A stretch of 6,024 nt of DNA, taken from contig JAUVMD010000095.1 of assembly GCA_030600405.1 (NCBI GenBank), positions 1 to 6,024 on the forward strand. Reading direction: 5' to 3'. Positions 5,752 to 6,024 of this stretch are shown piece by piece. The notes under the pieces were generated by a model, which did no database searches, was not told where the DNA came from, and saw only the letters and a list, made by a program, of their open reading frames with translations. The position numbers and the translations under genes are program-made. Source of the stretch: Nitrospirota bacterium (GTDB lineage: Bacteria > Nitrospinota > Nitrospinia > Nitrospinales > Nitrospinaceae). The stretch's first letter is position 1; each line of letters begins with the position of its first letter.

Positions 5752-5780
5752 AAGATAATCCTAAGGCACGGGTCCTGCAA
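5752..5780 (-). promoter_or_regulatory. Possible promoter of the AMMECR1-domain gene
   Basis: On the minus strand TTGCAG (plus 5775-5780) and TATCTT (plus 5752-5757) are separated by 17 bases. They match the sigma-70 consensus in 3 and 4 positions, and would start transcription about 25 bases before the start codon. A direct repeat CCTAAG (plus 5749-5754 and 5760-5765) overlaps the -10 region. The match is weak and the placement is mostly positional. Confidence 0.28.
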
Positions 5781-5815
5781 CTGCCAAATCACCATCGAAA
5801 TTGAAACGGAGTATA

Positions 5816-5888
5816 AATCCGAACCCTTTAATAACCAACAACTTACTACAACGAATAACAATAAAAAAATCAGAGAGTTATTCGGATT
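5816..5888. repeat. Two nested 8-bp inverted repeats in AT-rich DNA
   Basis: AATCCGAA (5816-5823) is the exact reverse complement of TTCGGATT (5881-5888). CGAATAAC (5852-5859) is the exact reverse complement of GTTATTCG (5877-5884). The right arms overlap, so the two pairings exclude each other. The inner pair has a 17-base loop containing seven A. The function is unknown; it could be a regulatory or terminator-like structure, or chance in AT-rich sequence. Confidence 0.4.
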
Positions 5889-5895
5889 CCACTAT

Positions 5896-5923
5896 TGCCG
5901 TTTATTGTGGAAAACTGCCGTTT
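5896..5923 (+). repeat. Direct repeat TGCCGTTT, 20-base period
   Basis: TGCCGTTT occurs at 5896-5903 and 5916-5923. Comparing the two 20-base units around them gives about 14 of 20 identical positions. A spacing of two helical turns would suit paired binding of a regulator on one face of the DNA, but only two copies exist. Confidence 0.35.
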
Positions 5924-5933
5924 TTTACTGAGA

Positions 5934-5952
5934 AGTGGCCCTATAGTGGCCC
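5934..5952 (+). repeat. Direct repeat AGTGGCCC, 11-base period
   Basis: AGTGGCCC occurs at 5934-5941 and 5945-5952, separated by TAT. It is a short two-copy repeat of unknown meaning. Confidence 0.4.
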
Positions 5953-5969
5953 ACGCAATGCCCCCTCCC

Positions 5970-5995
5970 GTTGCTCTCCGGCGGTCGGTTGCTCT
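5970..5995 (+). repeat. Direct repeat GTTGCTCT, 18-base period
   Basis: GTTGCTCT occurs at 5970-5977 and 5988-5995 in a CT-rich stretch near the window end. It is the third short two-copy repeat in about 100 bases and shares no sequence with the others. Confidence 0.35.
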
Positions 5996-6024
5996 GTTTT
6001 CTCTATGTATCATCAGGACAGCTC

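Larger units (their letters stand above)
5720..6024. other. Non-coding region upstream of the AMMECR1-domain gene to the window end
   Basis: I find no credible gene in these 305 bases. A plus-strand frame (5620-5931) and a minus-strand frame (5505-5861) cross parts of it, but both overlap the AMMECR1-domain gene in another frame and show no recognisable protein features. The part from about 5800 to 5930 is AT-rich. It holds the inverted repeats at 5816-5888 and the short direct repeats listed separately. The last ~80 bases are GC/CT-rich and unassigned. Confidence 0.55.

Noticed and set aside
5505..5861. Minus-strand frame (118 codons) starting upstream of the AMMECR1-domain gene
   Set aside because: More than half overlaps the AMMECR1-domain gene in a different frame, and the free N-terminal part has no recognisable feature. 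The family motifs are all in the other frame.

Overview
The window most resembles a bacterial chromosome segment from a chemolithoautotroph that fixes CO2 by the reductive (reverse) TCA cycle. The central operon encodes both subunits of an ATP-citrate lyase, the citrate-cleaving enzyme of that cycle. The divergent, over-long large subunit and the moderate GC content would fit a Nitrospinota/Nitrospirota-type nitrite oxidiser or a relative. That assignment is an inference from the proteins; no taxonomic marker is present.

Layout. Positions 1-136 hold the 3' end of a pentapeptide-repeat protein gene. A second, complete pentapeptide-repeat gene (166-576) follows after 29 bases on the same strand. 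Next comes a loosely packed stretch (577-1111) with one doubtful small membrane-protein ORF (641-802). It also holds a near-consensus sigma-70 promoter (916-943) and a leader of about 160 bases that carries two perfect dyads and a second TATAAT box. The leader runs into aclB (1112-2380), the ATP-grasp/citrate-binding subunit, and aclA (2423-5134), the CoA-ligase/citryl-CoA lyase subunit. A strong intrinsic terminator (5163-5193) closes the operon. Convergent to it lies a minus-strand AMMECR1-domain gene (5201-5719), with an AT-rich, repeat-containing non-coding region upstream of it to the window end.

How the genes work together. AclB binds ATP and citrate. The N-terminal part of AclA (phospho-His273) passes the activated group on to make citryl-CoA. 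The C-terminal citrate-synthase-like part of AclA splits this into acetyl-CoA and oxaloacetate.

The notable point is AclA. At 903 residues it is about 300 longer than the usual ~610-residue bacterial AclA. By eye, the extra length looks like a second, degenerate citrate-synthase-like module placed before the C-terminal one. The C-terminal module carries His/His/Asp signatures closer to true citrate synthase (AHGG, H...DPR, NVD) than to the DRFGGA form I recall for ordinary ATP-citrate lyases. I see no mobile elements, tRNA, rRNA or CRISPR arrays.
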